DNA of 64,000 nt from Nocardia sp. NBC_00416 (GCF_036032445.1 NZ_CP107932.1:4280501-4344500); one strand, 5' to 3'. Numbered from the stretch's first letter, positions 8,367 to 18,945 are shown. Numbers and translations: made by a program. The notes: generated by a model not told the origin, from the letters alone.

Positions 8367-9173
8367 ATGCGCAGAGTCGACCCAGGAGGTTTCGTGTCCG
8401 ACCCGTCCCTCGGCGGCCCACCGCGTTCCGGCGACCTCGATCCACACGGCATTGCGCCAGGCGACACCATCGACCGGAACAACGGCGCGGACAACGACGA
8501 CCCGGTCCCCAACCCCGCCGATTCCCTGGCCGCGCTCGTCAAACCCCGGCTGCGGGGCTGGATCCACACGTGGGCCACCGGTATCGCCGCGCTGGCCGTC
8601 ATCGCGCTGGTGGCGAAGGCGGCGACCGTATCCACGACAGCGGTCGTCGCGACCCTCGTCTACGGGCTCACCATCTGCGCCCTGTTCGGAATCAGCGCCA
8701 CCTATCACCGGATCACCTGGACCACGGTCCGGGCGCGGGTCCGGATGAAACGCGCCGATCATTCGATGATCTTCGTCTTCATCGCGGGTACCTACACCCC
8801 GTTCGCGCTGCTCGGCCTGCCCGAGCCGACCGGCCCGATCCTGCTCGCCGTGGTGTGGGGCGGAGCGCTGGCCGGGGTCGCGTTGAAACTGCTGTGGCCG
8901 CACGCGCCGCGCTGGGTGGGCGTGCCGTTGTATCTGCTGCTCGGCTGGGCCGTCGTTCCGGTGGGCGGCGAGCTGTACCGCTCGGTCGGTCTACCGGCGG
9001 TGTTGCTGCTGGTCGCCGGCGGGCTCGCGTACAGCGTCGGCGCGGTGCTCTACGCGACCCGCTGGCCCGATCCGTGGCCCGGCGTCTTCGGTTACCACGA
9101 GTTCTTCCATGCGGCCACGGTGATCGCCGCGCTCTGCCACTACGCGGCGGTGTGGCTGGTACTGCTCGGTTGA
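8367..9173 (+). CDS. Hemolysin III / TrhA family membrane protein
   Basis: The C-terminal ~210 residues hold seven predicted transmembrane helices of the hemolysin III (PAQR-related) family. Family motifs are SATYHR after the second helix, RADHSMIFVFIAGTYTP, and HEFFHAATV in the last part, whose His residues are the proposed metal ligands. Members influence membrane homeostasis; the haemolysin name is historical. A hydrophilic ~60-residue N-terminal extension precedes the domain. Two starts are possible: ATG 8367 (GGGAGG six bases upstream) or GTG 8394 (AGGAGG four bases upstream). The neighbour pair matches Rv1085c/Rv1086. Confidence 0.9.
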   Translation: MRRVDPGGFVSDPSLGGPPRSGDLDPHGIAPGDTIDRNNGADNDDPVPNPADSLAALVKPRLRGWIHTWATGIAALAVIALVAKAATVSTTAVVATLVYGLTICALFGISATYHRITWTTVRARVRMKRADHSMIFVFIAGTYTPFALLGLPEPTGPILLAVVWGGALAGVALKLLWPHAPRWVGVPLYLLLGWAVVPVGGELYRSVGLPAVLLLVAGGLAYSVGAVLYATRWPDPWPGVFGYHEFFHAATVIAALCHYAAVWLVLLG

Positions 9174-9306
9174 GCGGCGCGTGTTCCGACCACCCGGGCC
9201 CGGGCGCCGAACGTGGGCGCGTGCCCAGCCGCGTCGATTAGGCTGCTGATTCGTGTCCTTCGATACCGGCCGCCGGCGCCACAGCGGCTACCGCGGGTAG
9301 CGCCCC

Positions 9307-10827
9307 ATGACCGACCGCAGAGGGCCCCGGTCCCGGGTGATCACCCGGCTGATGCTGTGGACCGTCCGCGCCCCGTGGGGGCTGGCGGCTGTGGTCATCG
9401 CCGCGCATCTCAGCGGTCTCGCCGTCATCGTGACCCAACTGGTTCTCATCGGATTCCCCGGTCGTATCGGCGCCGATCAGCTGAGCGGTCTGATCATGGT
9501 CACCATCTATCCGACGATCGCGTCCCTGTTCGGGATCGGGCTGGCGGTCCGGGACCGGATGGACTATTTCGGCTGGCTGGATCGATCCCGTAAGCCGACG
9601 CCCGAGGAAGCGCGGCGAATCCTGCATCTGCCGCTCGCGGTGACCCTGCGCTCGCTGCTGATGTGGGCCCCGGGGGTGGTGCTGTCGGCGATCCTGCTGG
9701 CCAGGCTCACGACGGAGAACGATCTCACGGTCCTGCTGGCCATGTTCACCATCGGCGGGCTCGAATCGGCCGGTCTCACCTACCTCGTCGTGGACCGGGT
9801 GATCCGGCCGGTGGTGCCGATCGTGGCCGGCGTACTCGGCGCGACCATGCATTGGAGCTCGTCGGTCTCGGTGCGGGTGGCGCTGGCGTGGGCGGTTTCC
9901 GGCGCGATGCCGCTGAGCGCGCTGATCGTGGTCCTCGCCGATCCGGCGACCACCATGGAGCACCGCATCCGCACCGGCATCTATCTCGCGGCCATCAGCC
10001 TGGTCGTGGGCCTGGCGGCCACCTGGGCGCTGTCGCGCGCCGTGGCGACCCCCCTGCGCACCCTCCGGATCGCGGTCGACCGCATCACCCGGGGCGACCT
10101 CGACGTCCGGGTATCGGTCGGCAGCGCCAGCGAGATCGGCCGGCTGGAGCATTCCGTCAACGAGATGTCGGCGAATCTGCGCGAACGGCTGCGGATGCGC
10201 GATGTGTTCGGCCGCCATGTGGGCGAGGAGGTGGCCGAACGAGCGCTGGCCGGCGGAGTCGACCTCACCGGGGACGTACGCGAGGTCTCGGCCCTGTTCG
10301 TGGATGTCACCGGGTCGGTGGCGATCTCCACGGGACTCCCGCCACAGGAGTTCGTGGCCAAACTCAACCGGCTGATGGCCACGGTGGTGGCCGCGACCGA
10401 GGAGAACGACGGACTGGTGAACAAGTTCGAGGGCGACGCGGCGCTGTGCATATTCGGCGCGCCGATCGCGCTGGCGGACAACGCGACCCCCGCGCTACGG
10501 GCGGCACGCCGGATCCGTGACGAGATCCTGGCGGCCGGGGAACTCGATATCGGTATCGGCGTGGCCCGCGGGACCGTGTTCGCCGGAGACCTCGGTACCG
10601 ATACCCGCCGGGAGTACACGGTGATCGGTGATGCGGTGAACGCCGCGGCCAGGCTCACCACCCGCGCCAAGGAGGTGCCCCGGCGCATCCTGGTCTCCCA
10701 GAGCGTTATCGATGCCGCCTCGGCGACCGAGCGGGCCGCGTGGGTGGAGTACGGAGCGGTCGCCCTGCGCGGTATCGACGAGCCGACCCCGTCCTGGACC
10801 GATCGCGATCCCGGCGGGCGGCTGTAG
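9307..10827 (+). CDS. Membrane-bound class III adenylate cyclase (HAMP type)
   Basis: The 506-residue product resembles mycobacterial Rv1318c/Rv1319c/Rv1320c and Rv3645: six predicted transmembrane helices (to ~residue 245), a HAMP linker (~245-297) and a cytosolic cyclase domain (~320-490). Metal-binding Asp residues are visible in ALFVDVTGS (near 330) and NKFEGDAAL (near 371), the latter with the substrate-selecting Lys. The transition-state Asn and Arg are in VIGDAVNAAARL (near 438), so it should be catalytically competent and make cAMP. It lies between genes that are adjacent in M. tuberculosis, so it is an insertion relative to that order. Its stop is seven bases from the convergent yyaL-like gene. 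Confidence 0.92.
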   Translation: MTDRRGPRSRVITRLMLWTVRAPWGLAAVVIAAHLSGLAVIVTQLVLIGFPGRIGADQLSGLIMVTIYPTIASLFGIGLAVRDRMDYFGWLDRSRKPTPEEARRILHLPLAVTLRSLLMWAPGVVLSAILLARLTTENDLTVLLAMFTIGGLESAGLTYLVVDRVIRPVVPIVAGVLGATMHWSSSVSVRVALAWAVSGAMPLSALIVVLADPATTMEHRIRTGIYLAAISLVVGLAATWALSRAVATPLRTLRIAVDRITRGDLDVRVSVGSASEIGRLEHSVNEMSANLRERLRMRDVFGRHVGEEVAERALAGGVDLTGDVREVSALFVDVTGSVAISTGLPPQEFVAKLNRLMATVVAATEENDGLVNKFEGDAALCIFGAPIALADNATPALRAARRIRDEILAAGELDIGIGVARGTVFAGDLGTDTRREYTVIGDAVNAAARLTTRAKEVPRRILVSQSVIDAASATERAAWVEYGAVALRGIDEPTPSWTDRDPGGRL

Positions 10828-10834
10828 CCGCCGG

Positions 10835-12874
<2,040 letters not shown>

Positions 12875-12933
12875 ACGTCCCAGCCTTCCACACCCAGCCA
12901 GCTGAATCGCGTCGTATGTCGGGAGGCCTGTGA

Positions 12934-13143
12934 GTGCCTGCCGGTCGCCCCGTCGCGCAGGTAGCGGCCGATCTGGGCATCAGCGATCAGACGATCTACG
13001 GCTGGCGTGAGCAGGAGCTGGTCGACACCGGGAAGCTACCGGGTGCGACCCGCAGTGAACAGGCCGACCTATCGACCGCGAAGCGGCGGAGCCGGGAGCT
13101 CGAGCAAGAGGTCGCGATCCTGAAACGTGCTCTGTGCCGGGAA
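12934..13143 (+). mobile_element. IS3-family orfA remnant
   Basis: The frame from GTG 12934 encodes a helix-turn-helix and basic stretch typical of IS3-family OrfA (VAADLGISDQTIYGWR, then RRSRELEQEVAILKRA). It lacks the normal N-terminal ~30 residues and loses similarity after LKRA (around 13134). No OrfB follows and no terminal inverted repeats are visible. It marks the left border of the inserted VOC-esterase-Lrp block, abutting the 3' end of the Lrp-type gene. It is a transposase relic, not a functional gene. Confidence 0.75.
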
Positions 13144-14133
13144 TCAGGAGCTCGACGCCTGTGGGGTCGCGCCGGTGCGTTTACTGTTGCGGATGACCGG
13201 CGCGCTTTCGATTTGCCGGACTCCCGGCAGACTCCCTACCTGCTGCTCCAGATAGTCGTACAAGGCGTCCACATCGCGGCAGACGACAATGGCCAGCAAA
13301 TTGGTCGGGCCGGTGGTGGCGGCGACGAAAGCAACTTCCGGCTGAGCGGCCATCGCATCGGCTGTGCGCCGCAACGCGGCAGGCTCGACCGTGAGCCAGA
13401 GCATGGCGACCATCGCGTACCCCAATAGCTGCGGGTCGACGTCCACATCGAAGAACAGCGCACCGCTGCTGCGTAGCTGCTCGAGCCTGCGTTTGACGGT
13501 CATGTCCGACCATCCGGTCGCCTTGGCCAGGTCGGGATATCCGGCGCGGCCGTCTTGGGCCAATAACGCAAGCAGCCGCTCGTCGCCGTTCCGCAGCACG
13601 ACCGGCTCCCGCGAAGCGTCCGACAGTTGCTGCGGGGTAAGGGCTTCGACCTGCTCGCGATCGAGGAAGTCGGATTTTCCGTGCCAGCCGATAGGACCGC
13701 CGACGAACACCCGCAACAGACAGTGCGCCGTCACTCCGATGATGCGCGGCGTCCTGGGCAACTGTCCGAGAAGAAGCGCGTCACGTTCCCGTGAGCTGCG
13801 TGCACGCGTGACGCAGACGATCTGCGTCCCGCCCGATGTAAGGCTGACCCAAGAGGTGTCCGCCCTGCGGGCCAGCGCCTCGGCGATGGCCACCGCCGCA
13901 TCGGGCGTGACCTCGATCCGGACGACCCATTCCACCCACCCCAGCCGTCGCGCCTGCGGCAGGCCGACCACCCTCAGTGATCCTGCGGAGCGGAGCCTGC
14001 GGTATCGGCGCGCGACCGTCTGGTCGGACACCCCGAGCACCGAAGCAATGCGGCTGAGGGGTGCCCGACCGTCGATCTGCAGTGCGTGCGTAATAGCACG
14101 ATCGAGCTCGTCCATGACGAGGAAATCTGCCAT
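13144..14133 (-). CDS. Double Lrp/AsnC-type transcriptional regulator
   Basis: The 329-residue protein is two Lrp/AsnC modules in tandem. The first has a helix-turn-helix (SRIASVLGVSDQTVARRYR, ~residues 24-43) and an effector region. A second HTH (YPDLAKATGWSDMTVKRRLE) follows near residue 200, with a second RAM-like effector domain. Fused two-module Lrp proteins are common in actinobacteria and usually respond to small metabolites. ATG 14133 is chosen because family homology starts at once (MDELDRAITHALQIDGRAPL). It is the last gene of a VOC-esterase-Lrp run and probably regulates it. Confidence 0.85.
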   Translation of the reverse strand: MADFLVMDELDRAITHALQIDGRAPLSRIASVLGVSDQTVARRYRRLRSAGSLRVVGLPQARRLGWVEWVVRIEVTPDAAVAIAEALARRADTSWVSLTSGGTQIVCVTRARSSRERDALLLGQLPRTPRIIGVTAHCLLRVFVGGPIGWHGKSDFLDREQVEALTPQQLSDASREPVVLRNGDERLLALLAQDGRAGYPDLAKATGWSDMTVKRRLEQLRSSGALFFDVDVDPQLLGYAMVAMLWLTVEPAALRRTADAMAAQPEVAFVAATTGPTNLLAIVVCRDVDALYDYLEQQVGSLPGVRQIESAPVIRNSKRTGATPQASSS

Positions 14134-14198
14134 GTTCCGATCATCGTCTTCATCTGACAGGGACCGCTGACCCCGGTCAGTATGTTGGGCCCGACCAG

Positions 14199-15434
14199 CT
14201 AGGCGAAGTGGTGGACATACGGGTACCGCTCCCAGCCCGCGGAACCGGAGTGGACGAATCCGATCCATGCCCTCTGCACCTCGTCGACGAGCCGCCGCAG
14301 GTCGTCCGGGTCGGCCTCCGCCAGCATCGGTGCCGTCCGCCAAGCCTCCAACTCGCCGAACGCGAACGGCAATTCGATGCAGTGGCAGGCGTTGAAGGGG
14401 CTTGTCGACGGAGACCAATCGAACTGGAAGGTGTACGCCGAGCGCGCTTGCCCGGCCAGCTGAAGGCTTCCATCACGGAAGAGGATATCGGTCAAGTGTG
14501 CCGGACCGTCGGGAAAAAATGCCCTTGCCTCGTCCTGAGTAGTGCCGATCAGCATAGGAACTCCACCATCGACCGGATTGCCGATCAGGTCGGCAGGCAC
14601 GCCGTCTGTCGCGACCAATTGGAACGGCGGAGTGACCGCGAACGGCTCGGCGATAGCCCGAGCGACGTCGGTCTGTGCAGTGAGCAGACGCTGCCGCGGC
14701 ACAGTTCGCAACTGCTCGACGTCGGCGGCATCCAGGCCGAGGCCCTCCAGCAACAGCCGCCCGATACTTGCCGCGCGTTCGGTGTCATAAGGCGGGACCC
14801 CGGCCGGAAGACTGTGCAGGATGGCCTGATGGAAGAGGCCATGGCCCACGGGATGGTGAAGCAGGGCGATGGTGGATAAAGCGCCGGCAGATTGTCCGGC
14901 CAGCGTGATGCGACCCGGGTCTCCGCCGAACGAGGCAATATTGTCCCGCACCCAGCCCAGGGCGGCGATCTGGTCCAGCAGACCGAGGTTGGCGGGACCG
15001 AACTCCGGTGAAATGTACAGGTAGCCCAGCGCGCCGAGCCGGTAATTCACGGTGACGACCACCATGTCCCCACGCTCGGCCAGCAGCGCGCCGTCGTACC
15101 ACGCCTCCGCACCCGAACCGCTGGAGAAACCGCCACCGTGCAACCACACCAGCACCGGCAGCCCGGTCCCGCCCGGCGTCCAGACGTTGAGGGACAGACA
15201 ATCCTCCCCCTGCTCGAGACCGTTGTCCGGGCCCATGATTCGTTCCAGCCTGGACGCAGGCTGTGGTGCCACGGGACCTGGACGAGTGGCGTCCCGCACC
15301 CCATGCCACGCAGCAGCCGGACGCGGCGCGGCGAACCGCTCGGCGTCGGCGTAAGGAATACCGACAAACGCCGTGACACCGTCCATCCGCCGGCCGCGCA
15401 GCTGCCCGGCGGGCAGATGGACGACGTCCGCCAT
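14199..15434 (-). CDS. Type B carboxylesterase
   Basis: This alpha/beta-hydrolase of 411 residues has all type B esterase hallmarks: the oxyanion motif WLHGGGF, EDCLSLNVW, the nucleophile serine in AGQSAGA near residue 180, an acidic TTQDEARAFF and the His in ACHCIELPFAFG. It is shorter than the usual ~500 residues because several surface loops are missing, but the triad is complete. There is no signal peptide, so it should act in the cytosol on a carboxylic ester. ATG 15434 has GGAGG seven bases upstream. A GTG six bases earlier overlaps the stop of the VOC gene, indicating translational coupling. Confidence 0.92.
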   Translation of the reverse strand: MADVVHLPAGQLRGRRMDGVTAFVGIPYADAERFAAPRPAAAWHGVRDATRPGPVAPQPASRLERIMGPDNGLEQGEDCLSLNVWTPGGTGLPVLVWLHGGGFSSGSGAEAWYDGALLAERGDMVVVTVNYRLGALGYLYISPEFGPANLGLLDQIAALGWVRDNIASFGGDPGRITLAGQSAGALSTIALLHHPVGHGLFHQAILHSLPAGVPPYDTERAASIGRLLLEGLGLDAADVEQLRTVPRQRLLTAQTDVARAIAEPFAVTPPFQLVATDGVPADLIGNPVDGGVPMLIGTTQDEARAFFPDGPAHLTDILFRDGSLQLAGQARSAYTFQFDWSPSTSPFNACHCIELPFAFGELEAWRTAPMLAEADPDDLRRLVDEVQRAWIGFVHSGSAGWERYPYVHHFA

Positions 15435-15436
15435 GG

Positions 15437-16315
15437 TCACACCTCCAGGAAGGAGATTGCCGCGCCGCGAGCCTGGACGGCACCGACGAAAAACCCATTC
15501 GGCAGATCACTCGTGGTGAACCCGTTGCCCTCGACCAGCTTCCGAGCTGCGTCCGCGTCGGCGACAGCGACCGCCTGCCCGGCAATGTAGGGCAGCGTCG
15601 GCACTGGCTCGCCGGGGAGAACCGCACCGAAGGCGGAAACACCAAGGATCTCGACTCGTCCCAGCGGAAGCGGAAGCACATGCAGCTGCCCTTCGGCCAC
15701 CGGTTCGACATCGAGGATGAGTGCGTAGCGCGCGACGGTTGCTTCGACATCGGCGTCGGCCACGACCAAGAGCACGCTGTGCAGATGGGTGGCGCCGTTG
15801 GCGTGCTCGAGGTAACGAGCCTGGTGGAGCAACTCGGGTGTCAGGTGGTACGCGACGTGGATGAGCCCCTCGGGGGTGAGCGAGCGATCGAGGTGTATCG
15901 CCTGGAACCGAGCTGTCTGCACCCCGGTGGGCGTGTCCACGTCCCGTTGCAGGGGAAGCACGCCGGAGACGGACAGGCCTGCCGCGCGCAGCCGCTTCTC
16001 GGTGCGCTCGGCGTCCACGCAGCCGAAGGAGTTCCCGTGCAGTCCTTCGTACTCGGCGATCAGCGGACGGATGTTCCACGGGTCGACCGACCCGTCTCCG
16101 AAGAGGCCGAGTATTTCCAGATATGTCCGGCCGAACAGGGCGCACCGGTTGCCCGCACCCATCGGCTTGCGTTCACCGCCGGGACGGTTCGAACCCATAT
16201 GCATGGACAGCGGGCTGAGGGTGAAGCCGAGAGCCTCGTAGGTCGCCGCCGTGGTGTTCATATCCGTGGTGTAGAGGACCGAGTGATCAATTCTGTCGAT
16301 ATCGCTGGTTGTCAT
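15437..16315 (-). CDS. VOC / glyoxalase-like domain protein
   Basis: The 292-residue protein begins with RIDHSVLYTTDMNTTAATYEALGF, a vicinal-oxygen-chelate beta-alpha-beta module, and carries a second related half after about residue 165, as in Glyoxalase_3-type proteins. His and Glu residues near the strand ends could bind a divalent metal. Such proteins include dioxygenases, isomerases and resistance proteins; the substrate here is unknown. It is the first gene of the three-gene run with the esterase (overlapping by a few bases) and the Lrp-type regulator, suggesting a small catabolic or detoxification operon. Confidence 0.8.
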   Translation of the reverse strand: MTTSDIDRIDHSVLYTTDMNTTAATYEALGFTLSPLSMHMGSNRPGGERKPMGAGNRCALFGRTYLEILGLFGDGSVDPWNIRPLIAEYEGLHGNSFGCVDAERTEKRLRAAGLSVSGVLPLQRDVDTPTGVQTARFQAIHLDRSLTPEGLIHVAYHLTPELLHQARYLEHANGATHLHSVLLVVADADVEATVARYALILDVEPVAEGQLHVLPLPLGRVEILGVSAFGAVLPGEPVPTLPYIAGQAVAVADADAARKLVEGNGFTTSDLPNGFFVGAVQARGAAISFLEV

Positions 16316-16619
16316 GTTCGCAGGCTGCCGACACCGCGACTGCTGATGCCAGTCACGGACACCATATTGATACTTCTCGACATCCGACGCACCGAAGTGA
16401 TGGAATCCAACATGCAACGCATTACCGGATATCGACGGTCGCCGCGCGGCCGCTTCGGCGAGCGCCTCGGCGTCCCACTCTCACCGGTGCACGGGATCGT
16501 CCGCGTGCTGACACAGATACGGCGAGGTCGCGCGTCCCAGACGATTCACACTTCCACCCTCTCACGCTGCCCGCCGCCCTGCCGAGCCTCGCGCACCGGC
16601 GGACTCCTACCGTGGACCC
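16316..16619. other. Promoter region of the island operon plus gene remnant
   Basis: The first ~125 bp (16316-16440) should hold the promoter of the leftward VOC-esterase-Lrp operon and is less GC-rich than the flanks. The rest is a decayed yyaL 5' copy (16441-16549) and ~70 bp leading to the Nudix gene. No other gene is supported. Confidence 0.6.
16441..16549 (-). pseudogene. Decayed duplicate of the yyaL-like gene 5' end
   Basis: Read leftward from a GTG at 16549, the frame gives VNRLGRATSPYLCQHADDP, against MNRLGGATSPYLRQHADNP at the start of the intact gene ending at 12874. It then meets an in-frame TGA where the intact gene has the Trp of VHWREW, and continues as EWDAEALAEAAARR. Similarity ends near 16441 with small length changes. 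Orientation and distance to the Nudix gene suggest this was the original position of the gene start before the island arrived. It is non-functional. Confidence 0.85.
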
Positions 16620-17018
16620 GTGATCAGAACCGCCGCCCTGGCCCATATCCGCGACCGCCGCCTGATCCAGACCCGCTCCACCGGCAAAACCGTTTTCTAC
16701 ATGGCCGGCGGGAAGATCGATTCCGGCGAGAGCCCGCTACAGGCACTGCACCGGGAGATCCGCGAAGAACTCGGGGTGGGGGTCACCGACGTCACCGAAC
16801 TGGGGACCTTCCGAGCCGAGGCGTACGGGCACACCGCCGGTACCCGGCTGCACATGACCTGTTTCCTGGCCGAGGTCACCGACGACCCCAGCCCCCTCGG
16901 CGAGATCGCCGAATTCCGTTACTTCACCGGAGGCGAGTACGCGGCGATGCCCGAGGTGGCGCCCGGCTCGCTGCTCGTCTTCGAGCGTCTGCACGAGCTG
17001 GGCCTGATCGACTGGTAG
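16620..17018 (+). CDS. Nudix hydrolase
   Basis: This 132-residue protein carries a complete Nudix box at about residues 32-54: GGKIDSGE, a seven-residue spacer, then REIREELGV. The box binds Mg and hydrolyses a nucleoside-diphosphate-linked substrate. The protein is small, near the MutT/Nudix core size, and its substrate cannot be told from sequence. GTG 16620 is the first start in frame. Its stop is six bases from the end of the convergent membrane protein gene. Confidence 0.9.
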   Translation: MIRTAALAHIRDRRLIQTRSTGKTVFYMAGGKIDSGESPLQALHREIREELGVGVTDVTELGTFRAEAYGHTAGTRLHMTCFLAEVTDDPSPLGEIAEFRYFTGGEYAAMPEVAPGSLLVFERLHELGLIDW

Positions 17019-17024
17019 CCGGCG

Positions 17025-17327
17025 CTAGTCCGGGCGATCGCGGTCGTCGCCGACACCGTTCGAAGTCGGCTCGGGACGGCGGGCGACCCCTGGGTCGGTG
17101 CCCTCGTCGGCCGCCTGATCGGGCTCCGGATGTTCGGGCTCGAAGGTTTCCGGCAGATTCTTCAGATGCTTGTTCATCGAACGGACCAGCAGGAAAGTAC
17201 CGGCGAGCAGGATCAGCACCACGGCCAGACCGAGCGGGGACGCTTTACCGAATTCCGGGCCGGTCGGCGTACCCGGCGTCTGCGCCAGCAAGACGCCGGC
17301 GTACCCGGGGAGCTGTAGGGCCGACAT
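17025..17327 (-). CDS. Small single-pass membrane protein downstream of mca
   Basis: The product is 100 residues: a short N-terminal extracytoplasmic segment, one hydrophobic helix (LGLAVVLILLAGTFLLV, ~47-63), a basic stop-transfer patch (RSMNKHLKNL) and a long acidic, disordered C-terminal tail. It corresponds in position and shape to Rv1081c, of unknown function. The ATG at 17327 overlaps the stop codon of mca by one base (TGATG), so translation is probably coupled. Confidence 0.8.
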   Translation of the reverse strand: MSALQLPGYAGVLLAQTPGTPTGPEFGKASPLGLAVVLILLAGTFLLVRSMNKHLKNLPETFEPEHPEPDQAADEGTDPGVARRPEPTSNGVGDDRDRPD

Positions 17328-18211
17328 CAGCGGTGCTCGTCGGTGATACCGGCGAAAAGGTCGGTTTCCGGGATATCGGTGCGCACCCGGGTCCGCGCCA
17401 ATTCGAACTCCTCGGTCGGCCACAGCCGCTGCTGCATCTCCAGCGGAATGGCGAAGAACGCGCCGTTCGGGTCGACCTGGGTGGCGTGGGCGCGCAACGC
17501 GTCGTCGCGACGCGGGAAGTACTTACCGCATTCGACCTGCGTGGTGACCCGCGCCATGATGTCACCGCGTTCGACGGCGTACTTCCGGGAACGGTCCAGC
17601 CACTCCTGCAGCGGGAAAGGTTCGCCCAGCTTGTCGTACTCCTCAGCGAACACCTCCATCCGCCGGATCGAGAAGCCGTGGTCGTAGTACAGCTTCAACG
17701 GGGTCCACGGCGGCCCCGCGTCCGGGAACTTCTCCGGGTCTCCGGCGGCCTCGAACGCCGCCACCGACACCTCATGGCACCGGATGTGATCGGGGTGCGG
17801 GTAGCCGCCCATCTCGTCATAGGTGGTCATGACATGCGGTTTGAACTCGCGGACCACGCGGACCAATGCCTCGGTGGCTTCGTCGAGCGGAACCAGCGCG
17901 AACGAGTCCTCGGGTAACGGCGGCAACGGATCGCCCTCGGGCAAACCCGAATCGACGAAACCCAGCCAGGTCTGGCTGACGCCGAGCGCGGTGGCCGCCG
18001 CCGACATCTCCTCGCGCCGGATCTCGTTCATCCGCTCCAGCACCCCGGGTGTGTCCATGGCAGGGTTGAGGATGCTGCCCCGTTCCCCGCCGGTCAGCGT
18101 GACGACCAGGACGTCATTGCCCTCGTCGGCATAGCGGGCCGTGGTGGCACCGCCTTTGCTGGACTCGTCGTCGGGGTGGGCGTGCACCGCCATGAGGCGA
18201 AGGCCACTCAC
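17327..18211 (-). CDS. mca: Mycothiol S-conjugate amidase
   Basis: Mca is a zinc amidase that cleaves mycothiol conjugates of electrophiles and drugs, releasing a mercapturic acid for export and GlcN-Ins for recycling. The 294-residue length is typical. The LmbE-fold zinc site is visible as AHPDDE near residues 11-16 and the distal His in YPHPDH near 142. Other signatures are TGGERGSILNP and WLGFVDSGLPEGDPLPPLP. The GTG at 18211 gives VSGLRLMAVHAHP, the usual family start. The gene implies a mycothiol-producing actinobacterium. It is divergent from the DUF4307 gene, as in M. tuberculosis. Confidence 0.97.
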   Translation of the reverse strand: MSGLRLMAVHAHPDDESSKGGATTARYADEGNDVLVVTLTGGERGSILNPAMDTPGVLERMNEIRREEMSAAATALGVSQTWLGFVDSGLPEGDPLPPLPEDSFALVPLDEATEALVRVVREFKPHVMTTYDEMGGYPHPDHIRCHEVSVAAFEAAGDPEKFPDAGPPWTPLKLYYDHGFSIRRMEVFAEEYDKLGEPFPLQEWLDRSRKYAVERGDIMARVTTQVECGKYFPRRDDALRAHATQVDPNGAFFAIPLEMQQRLWPTEEFELARTRVRTDIPETDLFAGITDEHR

Positions 18212-18314
18212 TTCTCGTTCACCGTCGCTCTCGGTCGCGGGTGTTCGGACTTCATTCCCTATAGTTCCATCTGGACCGATTCTGTTCCGACCTACCCCCC
18301 GGGAGCGCGAAATC

Positions 18315-18824
18315 ATGACCGAGCCCACGCCGGACACCGGTCGCGCCGACTCCACCACACCCGCGGCGACCACCCCGCAGTCCGCGGACACGGCGACAGC
18401 GGACACCGCGCACGACCGGTACGCCGACCGGTACGGCCACCGTGGCACGCGACCGAACCGCCGCCTCATCGGCGCGGTCCTCACGGGTGTGGTGATCCTC
18501 GCCGGAATCGGAGTCGCCTACCTCGGCTGGGCGAAATTCGGACCGGAGGACATCGAATCCGAACAGCTCGGATACACCGTGCTCGACGACTCCTCGGTCG
18601 AAGTCGAGATCCGCCTCACCCGCGCCGATCCCTCCGAACCGGTGGTCTGCCTCGTCCGCGCCATGTCGCGCGACCTCATGGAAGTAGGTCGGCGAGAAGT
18701 GCTGGTACAGCCGACGGCGGGTGAGAAGACCGTCCGGGTGAGCACGGTCGTGCGAGCCAGTGAGCGGCCGGCCTCGACCGCGATCTACACCTGCACCGAC
18801 AGCGTGCCCGGATACCTGCGCTGA
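18315..18824 (+). CDS. DUF4307 membrane protein
   Basis: The 169-residue protein has a Thr/Ala/Asp-rich cytosolic N-terminus, a basic patch (RGTRPNRR), one transmembrane helix (~residues 51-72) and an extracytoplasmic DUF4307 domain with two cysteines (VVCLVRA and IYTCTDS) that may form a disulphide. It corresponds to Rv1083, conserved next to mca in mycolic-acid actinobacteria; its function is unknown. ATG 18315 is preferred over in-frame starts further upstream, which would overlap mca. Confidence 0.85.
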   Translation: MTEPTPDTGRADSTTPAATTPQSADTATADTAHDRYADRYGHRGTRPNRRLIGAVLTGVVILAGIGVAYLGWAKFGPEDIESEQLGYTVLDDSSVEVEIRLTRADPSEPVVCLVRAMSRDLMEVGRREVLVQPTAGEKTVRVSTVVRASERPASTAIYTCTDSVPGYLR

Positions 18825-18830
18825 GTAATC

Positions 18831-18945
18831 GGCGCCGCCTTCGGCGGCGCGGGTCGGGGCCCTTGTCAACCCCGGTTCTTCACTCCTGCGCTCAGTCGCT
18901 GCGCTCCTTCGCTTCGTCGCTCCAGAACCGGGGCGGGCCCCGACC
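18831..18945. repeat. Two-hairpin intergenic element, copy 1
   Basis: Hairpin 1 (18832-18850) is GCGCCGCC-TTC-GGCGGCGC. Hairpin 2 has a perfect 11 bp outer stem (18852-18862 with 18935-18945) and a perfect 10 bp inner stem (18870-18879 with 18924-18933). It starts seven bases after the DUF4307 stop. The arrangement (GC hairpin, then a long hairpin starting GGnnGnGGCCC) recurs at 47928 and 54725. The first hairpin alone could terminate the DUF4307 transcript. Confidence 0.65.

Noticed and set aside
9253..9300. 15-codon frame before the adenylate cyclase (GTG 9253)
   Set aside because: No ribosome site and no repeated codon pattern; not enough for a leader peptide.
12934..13428. 164-codon frame as a complete gene
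   Set aside because: Only the first ~67 codons resemble an IS3 OrfA; the rest is antisense to the Lrp-type gene. Kept as a mobile-element remnant.
15680..17917. Very long plus-strand frame (745 codons)
   Set aside because: It crosses the VOC gene, the yyaL remnant, the Nudix gene and mca in antisense or shifted frames; an artefact of high GC content.
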